From assembly GCA_910586095.1 (NCBI GenBank), contig CAJUHQ010000091.1, forward strand, positions 1-13,981: a stretch of DNA of 13,981 bases. The letters run 5' to 3'. The position numbers and the translations under genes are program-made. Every line of letters begins with the position of its first letter. Position 1 is the first letter of the stretch. The DNA comes from an uncultured Lachnospiraceae bacterium. GTDB taxonomy: Bacteria; Bacillota; Clostridia; Lachnospirales; Lachnospiraceae. Below the pieces are notes generated by a model that did not search any database, was not told where the DNA came from, and saw only the letters and a list, made by a program, of their open reading frames with translations. Positions 13,062 to 13,981 of the stretch are shown here, piece by piece.

Positions 13062-13919
13062 CTAAAATCCCCAACTACTACCAAAAGTATCATCTATTTC
13101 GTCACTGTCATCATATAATTCGCTCCGAGATTTGTTCATATAACTCCATATTTCTGGATGTTTGTCATATTGTGATGTAGTTGCGCTATTACAGTTTGCA
13201 AAAACATCCACGGCTATTTCGTGTCCCCATGTGTCAAAATATATATAGCCGTCTGCTGAGCCCCACGTAAGGTAACAACTGTCCACTATGCCGCTCTTCA
13301 TCAGATCAACGGACAGATTGTCCAATAGTTGATCTAATTCGTTGAACTCTTCTTCACTTGTTGGATATTGCGTAAAACTTAATGTTAACCCTTCAATTTC
13401 TGTTCCTGCCCCTTTTTCCATCAGTTTTTGTATAAGCTCATTCTTTATCGCGTGATATCTGGGATCGCCAGACCAATCGCTTCTGACAAAAACTGCTGCA
13501 GGATCGGAAACCCACGGTGTTTCCAAAGGCTCCCTATGCTCTACCCATTGGCCGTTTTCTTCTGTGTAATATACCCTCTCTGTTCTAGGGATTAGGCTAT
13601 AATCAAATCCTGACATAAGACGTCCCATTCTAAGATAGTTTTCATCCCCCGCCTCGATCAAAACAGAGTTTGCTGAAACTGCTGCGTCTGGAGTTTCTTT
13701 GTAAGCTTGACGCCCTTCTGATTTTCCAAAGTTAAGATAGTGCTGATATAGGACATTTTTATCTGTTCCCAATACTGCTACAACATCAGGATTGTTTTGT
13801 GCATAGTATTCGGCATCAAAGATTGTCCCATCTGGCATGGTTTCAGGTGCTGCAAATACTGTTAAGCTGCTGTTTAATACCATTGTCGCTGTCATAATTG
13901 CAACCAATGTTTTCTTCAT
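13062..13919 (-). CDS. Secreted protein with one surface-type FDAEYYA/NPDV module
   Basis: The 285-residue protein begins with a signal peptide: MKKT, a hydrophobic core and likely cleavage after VFA or VFAA (residues 23-24). Residues 29-72 form a module (MPDG, FDAEYYAQNNPDV, YQHYLNFGKSEGRQA) of a kind I know from secreted and surface proteins of Lachnospiraceae; its function is not established. The rest is not recognised: an acidic, Tyr/Trp-rich region with TWGSADGYIYFDTWGHEIAVDVF at 218-240 and a very acidic tail ending FGSSWGF. No LPXTG motif, membrane anchor or catalytic motif is visible. I start at ATG 13919 because GAGG lies 9 bases upstream and the signal peptide then begins correctly; an in-frame ATG at 13973 would add 18 residues ahead of it. 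It is probably monocistronic. Confidence 0.75.
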   Translation of the reverse strand: MKKTLVAIMTATMVLNSSLTVFAAPETMPDGTIFDAEYYAQNNPDVVAVLGTDKNVLYQHYLNFGKSEGRQAYKETPDAAVSANSVLIEAGDENYLRMGRLMSGFDYSLIPRTERVYYTEENGQWVEHREPLETPWVSDPAAVFVRSDWSGDPRYHAIKNELIQKLMEKGAGTEIEGLTLSFTQYPTSEEEFNELDQLLDNLSVDLMKSGIVDSCYLTWGSADGYIYFDTWGHEIAVDVFANCNSATTSQYDKHPEIWSYMNKSRSELYDDSDEIDDTFGSSWGF

Positions 13920-13936
13920 TTCCTTATTCCTCGTAT

Positions 13937-13978
13937 AATAAGTGTATAGCCAGTAGAAATGATGGTTATGCACTTATT
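13937..13978. repeat. 16-bp inverted repeat upstream of the secreted-protein gene
   Basis: AATAAGTGTATAGCCA (13937-13952) pairs with TGGTTATGCACTTATT (13963-13978) over a 10-base loop, with two G-T wobbles on the plus strand (two mismatches on the minus strand). It begins 18 bp upstream of the start codon. It may be an operator that overlaps the promoter, or the terminator of a neighbouring gene outside the window. Confidence 0.4.
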
Positions 13979-13981
13979 CTT

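Overview
This is an AT-rich chromosomal window that looks like a gut-type Firmicute, most likely a clostridial Lachnospiraceae. The evidence is the protein style, the strong purine-rich ribosome binding sites, the TTG starts and the surface protein at the right edge. That assignment is inference; no rRNA or other marker gene is present.

Left part (1-2113): one small guanylate-kinase-like gene at 549-1139 lies between two long non-coding stretches. Bases 1-145 hold a dense set of mutually complementary segments that look like a structured RNA or the end of a mobile element. The 1140-2113 gap holds two good terminators and copies of degenerate repeats with a TTTCAC core. It ends in a good promoter (TTGCAC, 17 bp, TATATT) for the next operon.

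Centre (2114-11588): seven genes on the plus strand form one compact cluster. The first encodes an 861-residue fusion. In order it has a CoA-disulfide-reductase-type flavoprotein, a rhodanese domain, and a sulfite/nitrite-reductase-type siroheme domain with a two-cluster ferredoxin inserted. The other six are hemA, a precorrin-2 dehydrogenase (sirC/Met8p type), hemC, a cobA-hemD fusion, hemB and hemL. Together they supply every step from glutamyl-tRNA to precorrin-2 and sirohydrochlorin, and possibly siroheme. The cluster therefore appears to make a siroheme enzyme together with its cofactor. No haem-branch gene (hemE onward) and no corrin-ring gene is seen. The hemL leader is unusual: two tight hairpins precede a ribosome binding site that can pair with an upstream C-rich segment.

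Right part (11589-13981): a convergent 14-bp hairpin separates hemL from a lone minus-strand AAA/ABC-type ATPase, which has its own good promoter. Upstream of that promoter is a roughly 128-bp cruciform element with a 21-bp internal stem. Last is a secreted protein on the minus strand, with a signal peptide and one module of the surface-protein type FDAEYYA..NPDV. Its 5' flank carries a 16-bp inverted repeat at the window edge.

No tRNA, rRNA, CRISPR array, transposase gene or recognisable named riboswitch was found.
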